Notes under the pieces: model-generated
What the model saw: only the letters and a program-made list of their open reading frames with translations
Database searches by the model: none
Told to the model about the DNA's origin: nothing
NCBI GenBank assembly: GCA_031381685.1
Contig: JANMYF010000376.1
Coordinates: 1-26,670 of the forward strand
Length of the DNA: 26,670 nucleotides
DNA from: JANLQX01 sp031381685
GTDB taxonomy: Bacteria; Actinomycetota; Acidimicrobiia; Acidimicrobiales; JANYDT01
Reading direction: 5' to 3'
Part shown: positions 7,375 through 14,003 of the stretch, piece by piece
Layout of the letters: the number at the start of each line of letters is the position of its first letter
Position numbering within the stretch: position 1 is the first letter of the stretch
Position numbers and translations under genes: made by a program

Positions 7375-7380
7375 TACGCT
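7375..7380 (+). promoter_or_regulatory. -10 box for a probable leaderless start
   Basis: TACGCT ends five bases before ATG 7386, which would place the transcription start on the initiation codon. A hairpin-forming GCCTT-gcg-AAGGC (7358-7370) sits just upstream. The -35 region is weak. Confidence 0.4.
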
Positions 7381-7385
7381 CGGTC

Positions 7386-8234
7386 ATGCCCGGACCTGCC
7401 GTCGAAACCCTCCTCCGCTTCGGTTCTGTCGAAGACGACGGCCAGAAGTACACCTCGCTCCTCGAGCTCTTCACCGACGACGCGGTGTACTACGACCCGA
7501 TGCTCGGCGCCCAGCACGGCCGTGCCGCGATCGCTTCGTTCATGGAGCACATGGAGAAGGTGGTGCCGCTGGCCAACGTGAAATTTCGGAACTGGACCGT
7601 CGAGGCCGACGAACGTTGCGGCTGGGCCACGTGGGACATGATCGCCGGTGTCCCGGGTTCGGAGGAGATCGTGATGCCGGGCCAGAGTCTGTACCGGCTG
7701 CGTGGTGGCAAGGTCTGTTTCGTCGCCGACTACCTCGATCCAGTGACCTATGCGCGCCTACGTCCTGACGGACCGGTGCCCAACGCCGCCGCCGGTCACG
7801 GGCTTGCTTTGCCCTGTGCCCCGTCGCTCGAATCGATCGGCGCTCGGCCGGCGGAGGCGCTCCTTCGTCGCTTCTGGCAACTCCAGGACACCGGAGACTA
7901 CGGACTCCTTGCCCCGCTGTTCGCCGACGATGCCGTGTTCGTCGACCTCATCTACGGACGCATGGAGGGCGGCAAGGCCATCACCGACTTCATGGCGAAG
8001 ATGAAGACCGAGATGCCAGCTCGCGGCGTCACGTTCGAACTCGTCGACGCCGCCGGTGACGAGAGCGTCGCATGGTCCCAGTGGTGGTGCCATTTCCCGA
8101 ACGGGTCGGTTCCCGGGTGGACCCTCCACACCGTTCGCAACGGCCAGTTCACCTTCGACGCCGACTACTTCGATGTCGCCGCGTCCAAGGCACTGCGGGA
8201 GGATCGCGAAAGTGCGACGGGGGAGCGGGGGTGA
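7386..8234 (+). CDS. Protein with two SnoaL-like (NTF2-fold) domains
   Basis: A 282-aa cytoplasmic protein made of two cone-shaped NTF2/SnoaL-like domains. The first is about residues 5-130 (LLELFTDDAVYYDPM…GRAAIASFMEHM…) and the second about 155-270 (YGLLAPLFADDAVFVDLIYGRMEGGKAITDFM…). The halves align, with FADDAV/FTDDAV and G-x-x-A-I-x-x-F-M motifs in each, indicating duplication. Family members include polyketide cyclases, dehydratases, limonene-epoxide-hydrolase-like enzymes and non-enzymatic ligand binders, so the activity is open. The start at ATG 7386 lacks a Shine-Dalgarno but has a -10-like TACGCT five bases upstream, consistent with leaderless translation. Its stop overlaps the methyltransferase start (GTGA), so the two proteins are probably made together. 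Confidence 0.8.
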   Translation: MPGPAVETLLRFGSVEDDGQKYTSLLELFTDDAVYYDPMLGAQHGRAAIASFMEHMEKVVPLANVKFRNWTVEADERCGWATWDMIAGVPGSEEIVMPGQSLYRLRGGKVCFVADYLDPVTYARLRPDGPVPNAAAGHGLALPCAPSLESIGARPAEALLRRFWQLQDTGDYGLLAPLFADDAVFVDLIYGRMEGGKAITDFMAKMKTEMPARGVTFELVDAAGDESVAWSQWWCHFPNGSVPGWTLHTVRNGQFTFDADYFDVAASKALREDRESATGERG

Positions 8235-9304
8235 GCGCCGTCGGCCAGGGCGTGGACCCGGTGCGTTCCGGCGCGTTTCTCGACCGGATGAAGGGCGCGT
8301 TCCAGGGGTCGATGCTCGTGATGATGATCGACCTCGGACATCGAGCGGAACTGTTCAGTGCGCTCAGTGTCGGTCCGGCGACGGTCGGCGGGCTGGCCGA
8401 GCGGACCGGTCAGTCCGAGCGTCATCTGCGCGAATGGCTCGGCTCGATGGCCGTCGGCGGGGTCGTGGAGTTCGACGTCGACACCGAGGTCTTCACGCTT
8501 CCCCCCGAACACGCCATGTGGCTGACCGGCTCTGGATACACGAACCTCGCCCCCACCGCAGGTCTCCTCACGGGTCTCGCACCGCGCATAGACGACGTGA
8601 TCGAGGCCTTCAGAAACGGGGGCGGCGTCTCCTATGACCGGTATCGCCCGCATTTCACCCACGCGATGGATGCGCTCGGACGCGCCAAATACGACGCCCT
8701 GCTCGTTCGCGCCTACCTGCCCAAGGCTCCCGGCCTCGTCGAGGCGCTCACGTCGGGCGTGCGTGCGGCAGACGTCGGCTGCGGCACCGGCCACTGCGTG
8801 AACCTGCTCGGCGCGGCGTTCCCGGCGTCGACGTTCGTCGGATTCGACGTCGCCGAGGATGCCATCTCTCTCGGGCGGGCAGAGGCAGCGGCGTTCGGAC
8901 TGACCAACACCACGTTCACCGCGGTCGATGTGCGTCACGGCCTGCCGACCGATCCACCCTTCGACGTCCTGTTCGCCTTCGATGCGATCCACGATCAGCA
9001 TGACCCGGCCGGAGTGCTCGGCCGGATGCGACAGGCGCTCCGTCCGGGGGGCACGCTCTTCATGCTCGACATCAAGGCATCGTCGAACCTCGTCGACAAC
9101 ATGGCCGACCCGGCCATGATCGTTCTCTACGGCACCAGCGTGCTGCACTGCATGCAGGTGGGTCTGCACAACGGAGGGGCGGGCCTCGGGACCGTCTGGG
9201 GCACGCAACTGGCCACGAGGATGCTCAACGATGCCGGTTTCGTGTCGGTGACGGTCCACGACCTGCCCGGCGACCCGACGAACTGCCTCTACGTCTGCAC
9301 CTGA
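8231..9304 (+). CDS. Class I SAM-dependent methyltransferase with winged-helix N-terminus
   Basis: A 357-aa methyltransferase. The N-terminal about 100 residues form a winged-helix region (VGGLAERTGQSERHLREWLGSMAVGG), as in several small-molecule methyltransferases. The Rossmann domain follows, with motif I ADVGCGTGH (Asp181; GxGxG about 183-187), an acidic end to strand 2 (VGFDVAEDA), and motif IV/post-I AFDAIHDQHDP. The substrate is unknown; the adjoining double SnoaL-like protein suggests a joint pathway acting on a small molecule. GTG 8231 is chosen because it makes a GTGA overlap with the upstream stop and has GGAGCGGGG just before it. The frame remains open upstream to 8072 inside the previous gene, which is a shadow. 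Confidence 0.88.
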   Translation: MSAVGQGVDPVRSGAFLDRMKGAFQGSMLVMMIDLGHRAELFSALSVGPATVGGLAERTGQSERHLREWLGSMAVGGVVEFDVDTEVFTLPPEHAMWLTGSGYTNLAPTAGLLTGLAPRIDDVIEAFRNGGGVSYDRYRPHFTHAMDALGRAKYDALLVRAYLPKAPGLVEALTSGVRAADVGCGTGHCVNLLGAAFPASTFVGFDVAEDAISLGRAEAAAFGLTNTTFTAVDVRHGLPTDPPFDVLFAFDAIHDQHDPAGVLGRMRQALRPGGTLFMLDIKASSNLVDNMADPAMIVLYGTSVLHCMQVGLHNGGAGLGTVWGTQLATRMLNDAGFVSVTVHDLPGDPTNCLYVCT

Positions 9305-9307
9305 GCG

Positions 9308-9322
9308 TGGGCGGGCTGCCCA
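9308..9322 (+). terminator. Short hairpin after the methyltransferase gene
   Basis: TGGGC-GGGCT-GCCCA forms a 5-bp stem four bases after the stop, in the 66-bp gap between convergent genes. It is weak, with no T-tract. Confidence 0.3.
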
Positions 9323-9370
9323 AGGTCCGTGATCCGGCGTGAACGCTGAGAAATCCTGCTGGACGGTGCG

Positions 9371-9754
9371 CTACCGACGGTCGCCTTTGACGGCATTGAG
9401 GTAGTTGTAGATGGTGATTCGGCTCACGTTGAACGCGTCGGCGACGTCTTCCACGGACCGGCGGAGCACGAACGCTCCTCGCTCGTCGAGGAGTCGGATG
9501 GCCTGCTGCTTGTCCTCCCGGCTGAGGTCCTCGAGTCGTCCTCCGAGTTCGCGTTCGACGCCTTCGATGAGCCGATCGAGGGCGTCGTGGAGTTGCGGCA
9601 GCTGCAACGCGCCAACAACGACGCCGCCCCACTGGAGCGGTACGTCGGATGGGTGCGCGTCGTCGGCGCTGACGATGCGGGCCCCGATCGCTTGGGCGAC
9701 CGGTTCGAGGGCGGCGAGAAACGCTTCGGCACCTTCGGGGGCTGCAGGCATCAC
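9371..9754 (-). CDS. Small YheO/DauR-type HTH transcriptional regulator
   Basis: A 127-aa protein whose C-terminus (KQQAIRLLDERGAFVLRRS, then VEDVADAFNVSRITIYNYLN) matches the DNA-binding HTH_22 domain of the YheO/DauR family. The pattern 'AIRLLDERGAF…VaxxxxVSRxTxYxYL' is characteristic. YheO/DauR proteins normally carry a PAS-like sensor domain of over 100 residues in front. Here the N-terminal part is only about 70 residues and looks shortened or diverged. GTG 9754 and ATG 9751 are adjacent possible starts. A TACCCT box five bases before GTG 9754 favours a leaderless start there. The gene diverges from the pilus operon and converges on the methyltransferase gene, so its targets could lie on either side. 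Confidence 0.7.
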   Translation of the reverse strand: MMPAAPEGAEAFLAALEPVAQAIGARIVSADDAHPSDVPLQWGGVVVGALQLPQLHDALDRLIEGVERELGGRLEDLSREDKQQAIRLLDERGAFVLRRSVEDVADAFNVSRITIYNYLNAVKGDRR

Positions 9755-9759
9755 CCACG

Positions 9760-9765
9760 AGGGTA
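9760..9765 (-). promoter_or_regulatory. -10 box for a probable leaderless HTH gene
   Basis: Minus-strand TACCCT is followed by five bases and then GTG 9754, the same spacing as at 7375-7386 and 24655-24666. Confidence 0.35.
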
Positions 9766-9840
9766 GTGGACCCTTGCCGGAGGCCGCTCACTGGGCGCGA
9801 ATGCCGCCTTATCGGCCGCGGGGATCGCAATCTGACAAGT

Positions 9841-9871
9841 TTGACAGAGCTTTTCAAGAGGAAAATAACCT
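9841..9871 (+). promoter_or_regulatory. Putative promoter of the type IV pilus operon
   Basis: A perfect -35 hexamer TTGACA (9841-9846) stands in a strikingly AT-rich patch (about 9830-9900) in otherwise high-GC DNA. Possible -10 elements are AATAAC (9864-9869, 17-nt spacer) or TAACCT (9866-9871, 19-nt spacer). The predicted transcript would have a leader of about 120 nt before GTG 9997. Confidence 0.5.
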
Positions 9872-9911
9872 CGCTTGGGATCTCTTCTATTCGTCTAAAG
9901 AACGGGAGCCA

Positions 9912-9927
9912 GGACGCCGAAGCGTCC
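9912..9927 (+). promoter_or_regulatory. Hairpin in the pilB leader
   Basis: GGACGC (9912-9917), tetraloop CGAA, GCGTCC (9922-9927): a perfect 6-bp stem about 70 nt upstream of the proposed pilB start. Its role is unknown. Confidence 0.4.
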
Positions 9928-9996
9928 ACTCATGCAACCGTCGAATCGCCCCCCTTCGGTCACGGCGGTTCCGGTTCGTCCGCGGCACGGTGTGTC

Positions 9997-11757
9997 GTGC
10001 TGAAACGCCGACGGGAGCGCATCGAGGAGCAGGAGCAGTTCGTCGGTGCGGCGATCGTCGATCCGGCGCTCGACCGAAACGGTGAAGCCCCGCCACCCAT
10101 TGGGACGCTGCTGTTGTCGTCCGGTGCGATCGACGCCGGCGCGTTGAGCAACGCTCTGGCCGTCCAGTCCGGGAACGGGCGCCGCCTCGGCACGGTCCTG
10201 CTCGAGAACGGCCTGATCTCCCAAGGCCAACTCGATGAAGCGCTCTCGCGCCAGTCGAAGATCCCACTGGTGGATCTCCGACGGCTGGAGCCGACGGCAG
10301 AAGCGCTCTCCCTGGTGGCGGAGTCGGTCGCCCGGAGCCTCGACATCATCCCCCTCACGCTGCGTGAGGGACTCCTGACAGTGGTCATCGCCGACCCCCA
10401 CGACCGGCGGCTCCCCGACGTCCTGGCGGCGATCCCCGTCGAGAGGGTCGAGGTCCGGTTGGCCTCGCAGACGGCGATCCGCGAATCGATCAACTCGTCC
10501 TACACCGCGCTCGCCGGCATCGAGGAGCTGGTCCGGGAGGCAAATGAGCCCGGCGCCAACAACTGGCAGCGGGGCGATGCCGAAGGCGACGGAACCGAAG
10601 GTCCCGTCAGCGAGGTCGTGAACCGGCTGGTGGCCCAGGCGCTTCGGGATCGGGCCTCCGACGTCCATCTCGAGCCGACACCGGAGTTCCTCCGGGTCCG
10701 CTATCGCATCGACGGCTCGCTCAACGAGGTGATCCAACTCCCGATGTCGTTCGGCCCGGCAGTCGTGAGCCGACTCAAGATCATGGCGGCGATGAACATC
10801 GTCGAGAAGCGTCGTCCCCAGGACGGTCAGTTCCGGACGGTCGTCGACGGGCGTGACCTCGACGTGCGCGTTGCGACTACCGCCACGATCTTCGGGGAGA
10901 AGGTGGTGCTGCGTCTTCTCGACAAGAGCCGTTCGATGTTCGACCTCGTCGACCTCGGGATGCCGAGCGAGACCAAGGAGCAGTTCGACGACATCGTGAA
11001 GTCACCCTTCGGGATGGTCGTGGTCACCGGCCCGACCGGCAGCGGGAAGACCACGACGCTGTACTCGACGTTGTCGCGCATCGCCCGTCCGGAGATGAAC
11101 GTGACGACTATCGAGGACCCGGTGGAATACGTCTTTCCGTCGATCAACCAGATCGAGATCAACGTGCAGGCCGGAGTCACCTTCGCCGGTGGGCTCCGCT
11201 CGATCCTGCGTCAGGACCCCGACATCATCCTCGTCGGCGAGATCAGGGACGCGGAAACGGCGTCGATCGCCGTGCAGGCGGCGTTGACCGGCCACCTCGT
11301 GCTCTCCTCGCTCCATGCCACCGACGCGGCATCGGCGCTGTTCCGGCTCCTCGACATGGGCGTGGAGCGCTTCCTCGTGGCTTCTGCAATGACCGGCGTC
11401 GTGGCCCAGCGGCTCCTCCGCCGAACCTGCACCTCGTGCGCCGCTTTCTATGAGCCGGCTCCGCCCGAACTGGTTTATTACAACCAGAGTGGAGGTGCTC
11501 CGAAGACGACATTCATGAAAGGAGTCGGGTGTTCCTACTGCGCCAATACTGGATATCGCGATCGCATCGGTGTATACGAGATTCTGAAGATGACCGACGA
11601 CATCCGTCACGCACTGATGGACGATGCGTCACCCCGGGAGATCCGGGACCTCGCCGTGAAGTCCGGCATGCGGACGCTTCGAGACGAGGCCATCCGGCTC
11701 GTCGCCAATGATGTGACCACCATCGAAGAGGTCACCCAGACGATCTACACCCTCTGA
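9997..11757 (+). CDS. pilB: Type IV pilus extension ATPase PilB/GspE family
   Basis: A 586-aa hexameric-type secretion ATPase that powers pilus polymerisation at the inner face of the membrane. An N-terminal MshEN-type module is visible (IGTLLLSSGAI…LGTVLLENGLISQGQLDEAL…). The core has DVHLEP, Walker A GPTGSGKT (about 345-352), the Walker B region DPDIILVGEIRD (about 408-418), and the His box LSSLHATDA (His440). The zinc-binding tetracysteine CxxC…CxxC (Cys478, 481, 512, 515) marks PilB/GspE extension ATPases rather than PilT. GTG 9997 is chosen because it is the only standard start codon downstream of the proposed promoter. The frame remains open to GTG 9766, giving up to 663 aa, so the start is uncertain. 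The pilC-type gene begins 11 bp after the stop. Confidence 0.93.
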   Translation: MLKRRRERIEEQEQFVGAAIVDPALDRNGEAPPPIGTLLLSSGAIDAGALSNALAVQSGNGRRLGTVLLENGLISQGQLDEALSRQSKIPLVDLRRLEPTAEALSLVAESVARSLDIIPLTLREGLLTVVIADPHDRRLPDVLAAIPVERVEVRLASQTAIRESINSSYTALAGIEELVREANEPGANNWQRGDAEGDGTEGPVSEVVNRLVAQALRDRASDVHLEPTPEFLRVRYRIDGSLNEVIQLPMSFGPAVVSRLKIMAAMNIVEKRRPQDGQFRTVVDGRDLDVRVATTATIFGEKVVLRLLDKSRSMFDLVDLGMPSETKEQFDDIVKSPFGMVVVTGPTGSGKTTTLYSTLSRIARPEMNVTTIEDPVEYVFPSINQIEINVQAGVTFAGGLRSILRQDPDIILVGEIRDAETASIAVQAALTGHLVLSSLHATDAASALFRLLDMGVERFLVASAMTGVVAQRLLRRTCTSCAAFYEPAPPELVYYNQSGGAPKTTFMKGVGCSYCANTGYRDRIGVYEILKMTDDIRHALMDDASPREIRDLAVKSGMRTLRDEAIRLVANDVTTIEEVTQTIYTL

Positions 11758-11768
11758 TCGGTGAAGCC

Positions 11769-13196
11769 ATGAGCATGATTTCCTCGCGTCGCCGCGGACT
11801 CCCCGACGCACCGCCGTCACCGGACTCGCCGGATCCGTCGTTTGACGCGCATCGTCCGCCCGGCCCACCAAAGGATCAGACCAATCGCGGGCGTCGAGCC
11901 GCCGACAAGCGCACTGCGGCGCGGCAGCCGAGCGGCGTCGGCGCGACGCAGCTCGCACCGCCGTCGGCCGAGTCACCCGCCCGGAACCGCCGAAGCATGC
12001 CGAGGCTGGTCGGCCGCGTCGAGTCGTCGCGTCCTGTTCGCCGCCGCGTCACGCTCCGTCGGACAAAGGACAGCGACGAAAGTGATGCGAGTGTCGCTTC
12101 GCGCCGCACGGAACGCCCGAGGCGGCGCAAGCTCAGCGAGATCGAGCTCACCCCGACGAAGGTCAAACGCGAAGAAGTCATGATCTTCGCCCGGCAGATG
12201 TCGTCCTTCGTCAAGGCCGGCATTCCGGTGATCGACGCGCTCGGCATCATCGCTGAGGACTCGGAGGACAAGAAGCTCACGGCGGTGCTCGAAGAGGTCG
12301 CCGCGAACCTCAGGGGTGGCTCCAGCCTCACGTCTGCGCTGGAGAAGCACGCCGCCTCCTTCCCGAGGTACTTCATCAGCATGGTGCGCTCGGCCGAGTT
12401 GACGGGTCGACTCGACGAAGTCCTCGACCAGGTCTCGATGTACATCGAGCGCGATGTCGAGACGCGTCGGAAGGTGAAATCGGCGATGACCTACCCGTCG
12501 GTCATCTTCATCATGGCGATCGGCACCATTGTGGTCCTCTCCGTCTTTGTACTCCCGAAGTTCACCGAGTTCTTCGATTCGTTCGACGCCGAGCTTCCGT
12601 GGTCCACGAAGGCACTCATCTCGCTCTCGGGGTTCATGGGAGCGTGGGGCGTCTTCCTCGCCATCGTGGTGCTCTGGTTCGTCCTCTTCCTTGTCCTGCT
12701 GACGCGCCGCGAACGCGGAAAGCTCGCTCGCGACCGCGTGTTTCTGAACATCCCCAAGGTCGGCGTGCTTCTGCGCACCGCCAGCATCGAACGTTTCTGC
12801 CGGATCCTTTCGGTGCTCGTCCGCTCTGGGGTTCCGCTCCCTGATGCGTTGGCCGTGGCTTCAGATACGACCGGGAACCGTGTGTACCGGACTGCCATCA
12901 TCCGCATCCGGTCGGCCATCATGCGAGGCAACGGACTCGCCGGCCCGATTCACGACTCGAAGCTGTTCCCCGCGGCGGCCCGTCAGATGATCCGCGTCGG
13001 AGAAAGCACGGGCACACTCGAGGACCAGCTGATCGCGTCAGCAGAATTCTACGGCCGTGAGCTCGAGTACAAGTTGAAGCGATTCACCGATTTGTTTGAA
13101 CCGGCGATTGTTGCATTCATGGGAATTATCGTGGGGTTTGTCGCCTACGCGTTGGTATCGGCCATGTACGGCGTGTTCAACCAGGTGAATCCGTGA
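11769..13196 (+). CDS. pilC: Type IV pilus platform protein PilC/GspF family
   Basis: A 475-aa inner-membrane platform protein that couples the ATPase to pilin insertion. Two T2SSF domains are visible: residues about 138-260 (REEVMIFARQMSSFVKAGIPVIDAL…SAELTGRLDEVLDQV) and about 340-465 (IERFCRILSVLVRSGVPLPDAL…RVGESTGTLEDQL). Membrane helices lie at about 243-265, 289-312 and 445-468. The first about 120 residues are an unusual Arg/Pro/Ser-rich, low-complexity extension, longer than typical for the family and probably cytoplasmic and disordered. The last residues, VFNQVNP-stop, and their DNA are the seed of the 53-bp tandem repeat that follows. The stop overlaps the ATG of the first mini-ORF (TGATG). 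Confidence 0.93.
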   Translation: MSMISSRRRGLPDAPPSPDSPDPSFDAHRPPGPPKDQTNRGRRAADKRTAARQPSGVGATQLAPPSAESPARNRRSMPRLVGRVESSRPVRRRVTLRRTKDSDESDASVASRRTERPRRRKLSEIELTPTKVKREEVMIFARQMSSFVKAGIPVIDALGIIAEDSEDKKLTAVLEEVAANLRGGSSLTSALEKHAASFPRYFISMVRSAELTGRLDEVLDQVSMYIERDVETRRKVKSAMTYPSVIFIMAIGTIVVLSVFVLPKFTEFFDSFDAELPWSTKALISLSGFMGAWGVFLAIVVLWFVLFLVLLTRRERGKLARDRVFLNIPKVGVLLRTASIERFCRILSVLVRSGVPLPDALAVASDTTGNRVYRTAIIRIRSAIMRGNGLAGPIHDSKLFPAAARQMIRVGESTGTLEDQLIASAEFYGRELEYKLKRFTDLFEPAIVAFMGIIVGFVAYALVSAMYGVFNQVNP

Positions 13197-13249
13197 TGTT
13201 GCACGCGGCGGACATGGGGCAGGGCGTGTTCAACCAGGTGAATCCGTGA
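13196..13249 (+). CDS. Repeat-encoded mini-ORF 1 (17 aa)
   Basis: Encodes MLHAADMGQGVFNQVNP. The ATG overlaps the pilC stop in TGATG, and AGGTGA lies 7 nt upstream. It is probably a reinitiation relay rather than a functional peptide; expression is unproven. Confidence 0.4.
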   Translation: MLHAADMGQGVFNQVNP

Positions 13250-13302
13250 TGTTGCACGCGGCGGACCTGGGGCAGGGTGTGTTCAACCAGGTGAATCCGT
13301 GA
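13249..13302 (+). CDS. Repeat-encoded mini-ORF 2 (17 aa)
   Basis: Encodes MLHAADLGQGVFNQVNP, a near-copy of mini-ORF 1 with Met to Leu at position 7. It is joined to both neighbours by TGATG and has the same AGGTGA Shine-Dalgarno. Confidence 0.4.
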   Translation: MLHAADLGQGVFNQVNP

Positions 13303-13355
13303 TGTTGCACGCGGCGGACATGGGGCAGGGTGTGTTCAACCAGGTGAATCCGTGA
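13302..13355 (+). CDS. Repeat-encoded mini-ORF 3 (17 aa)
   Basis: Encodes MLHAADMGQGVFNQVNP, identical to mini-ORF 1. Its TGA overlaps ATG 13355, which opens a frame that continues without a stop into the PilV-like gene. Confidence 0.4.
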   Translation: MLHAADMGQGVFNQVNP

Positions 13356-13420
13356 TGTTGCGCGCTGCCGGACATGGGGCAGGGTGTGTTCAACCAGGTG
13401 AATCCGTAGAGGTGCGATCG

Positions 13421-13858
13421 ATGGCGTCGCCACGAGGGGTGGATGAGCGCGGCGACACGCTGATCGAGATCCTGATCTCGATCATGATCCTGTCGTTCGG
13501 CGTGATGGGTATCTACAGCGCGTTGACCGGTTCGCTGGTTGCCGCCGATGCCGTCAAGGGACGCGCCGGCGCGAGCCAACTCGTCACCCGGGTGGCCAAC
13601 GAGATCCAGCTCGCCGAGTGGGAATGCCTCGACAACCCGACCGACAGCTATCGCTCGATCCTCCAGCGGCTCAAGCCGACGCCGAGCTGGACGATCGCCG
13701 TGACGACGATGACGCACTGGGGCCGGTCACGATCGTTCGAAGAGGGCTGCCCCCCACCCGAGGACGACGCGGTGTTCCGCACCCAGAAGATGACGCTCCT
13801 GGTGAAGGCCCCGGGCGGCCGCGGTCAACAGACTGTCGAGCTCCTCAAACGTCCCTGA
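13421..13858 (+). CDS. PilV-like type IV prepilin
   Basis: A 145-aa minor prepilin. The short leader MASPRGVDERG is followed by DTLIEILISIMILSFGVMGI: cleavage after Gly11, Asp at +1, the essential Glu at +5 (Glu16), and a hydrophobic helix, a class III signal sequence of the PilV/PulI kind. I chose ATG 13421, which has GAGGTG six bases upstream. The same frame is open back to ATG 13355, the TGATG junction of the last repeat unit. Initiation there would add MLRAAGHGAGCVQPGESVEVRS in two pieces (22 residues) to the leader. Minor pilins of this type usually prime assembly or sit at the pilus tip. The next gene starts 145 bp downstream. Confidence 0.85.
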   Translation: MASPRGVDERGDTLIEILISIMILSFGVMGIYSALTGSLVAADAVKGRAGASQLVTRVANEIQLAEWECLDNPTDSYRSILQRLKPTPSWTIAVTTMTHWGRSRSFEEGCPPPEDDAVFRTQKMTLLVKAPGGRGQQTVELLKRP

Positions 13859-13953
13859 GACACCTTCCGTCCTGCCTCGTGCGGATCTACCGGAGGAAGT
13901 GGCTCATCCGCCGGCGACGTGTGTCGCACACCTGGCGTTTCACTCAGGTGACA

Positions 13954-13972
13954 CCCGATCGTGCCGATCGGG
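13954..13972 (+). promoter_or_regulatory. Perfect hairpin between the PilV-like gene and the giant prepilin
   Basis: CCCGATCG (13954-13961), loop TGC, CGATCGGG (13965-13972): an 8-bp perfect stem 31 nt upstream of the giant gene. It may be an attenuator, processing site or operator. There is no T-tract. Confidence 0.45.
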
Positions 13973-14003
13973 ACGCTGACCGGCATCGGCCGGCATCTCC
14001 TCC

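Larger units (their letters stand above)
13173..13407 (+). repeat. 53-bp tandem repeat, 4.4 copies, made from the end of pilC
   Basis: Copies begin at 13173, 13226, 13279, 13332 and 13386, giving periods of 53, 53, 53 and 54. The fifth is a 22-bp partial. Each begins GTGTTCAACCAGGTGAATCC, which in copy 1 is the last coding part of the pilC-type gene, and continues through TGATGTTGC and a GGGGCAGG stretch. Copies differ only by a few substitutions (CATG/CCTG, GGGC/GGGT) except the fourth, which has a diverged GCGCGCTGCCGG centre with one extra base. Every full unit contains a Shine-Dalgarno AGGTGA, a 7-nt spacer and a TGATG stop-start junction. No variable spacers are present, so it is not a CRISPR array. 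Confidence 0.97.

Noticed and set aside
13173..13407. CRISPR array
   Set aside because: Units are directly adjacent and nearly identical with no variable spacers, and they derive from the end of the pilC-type gene.
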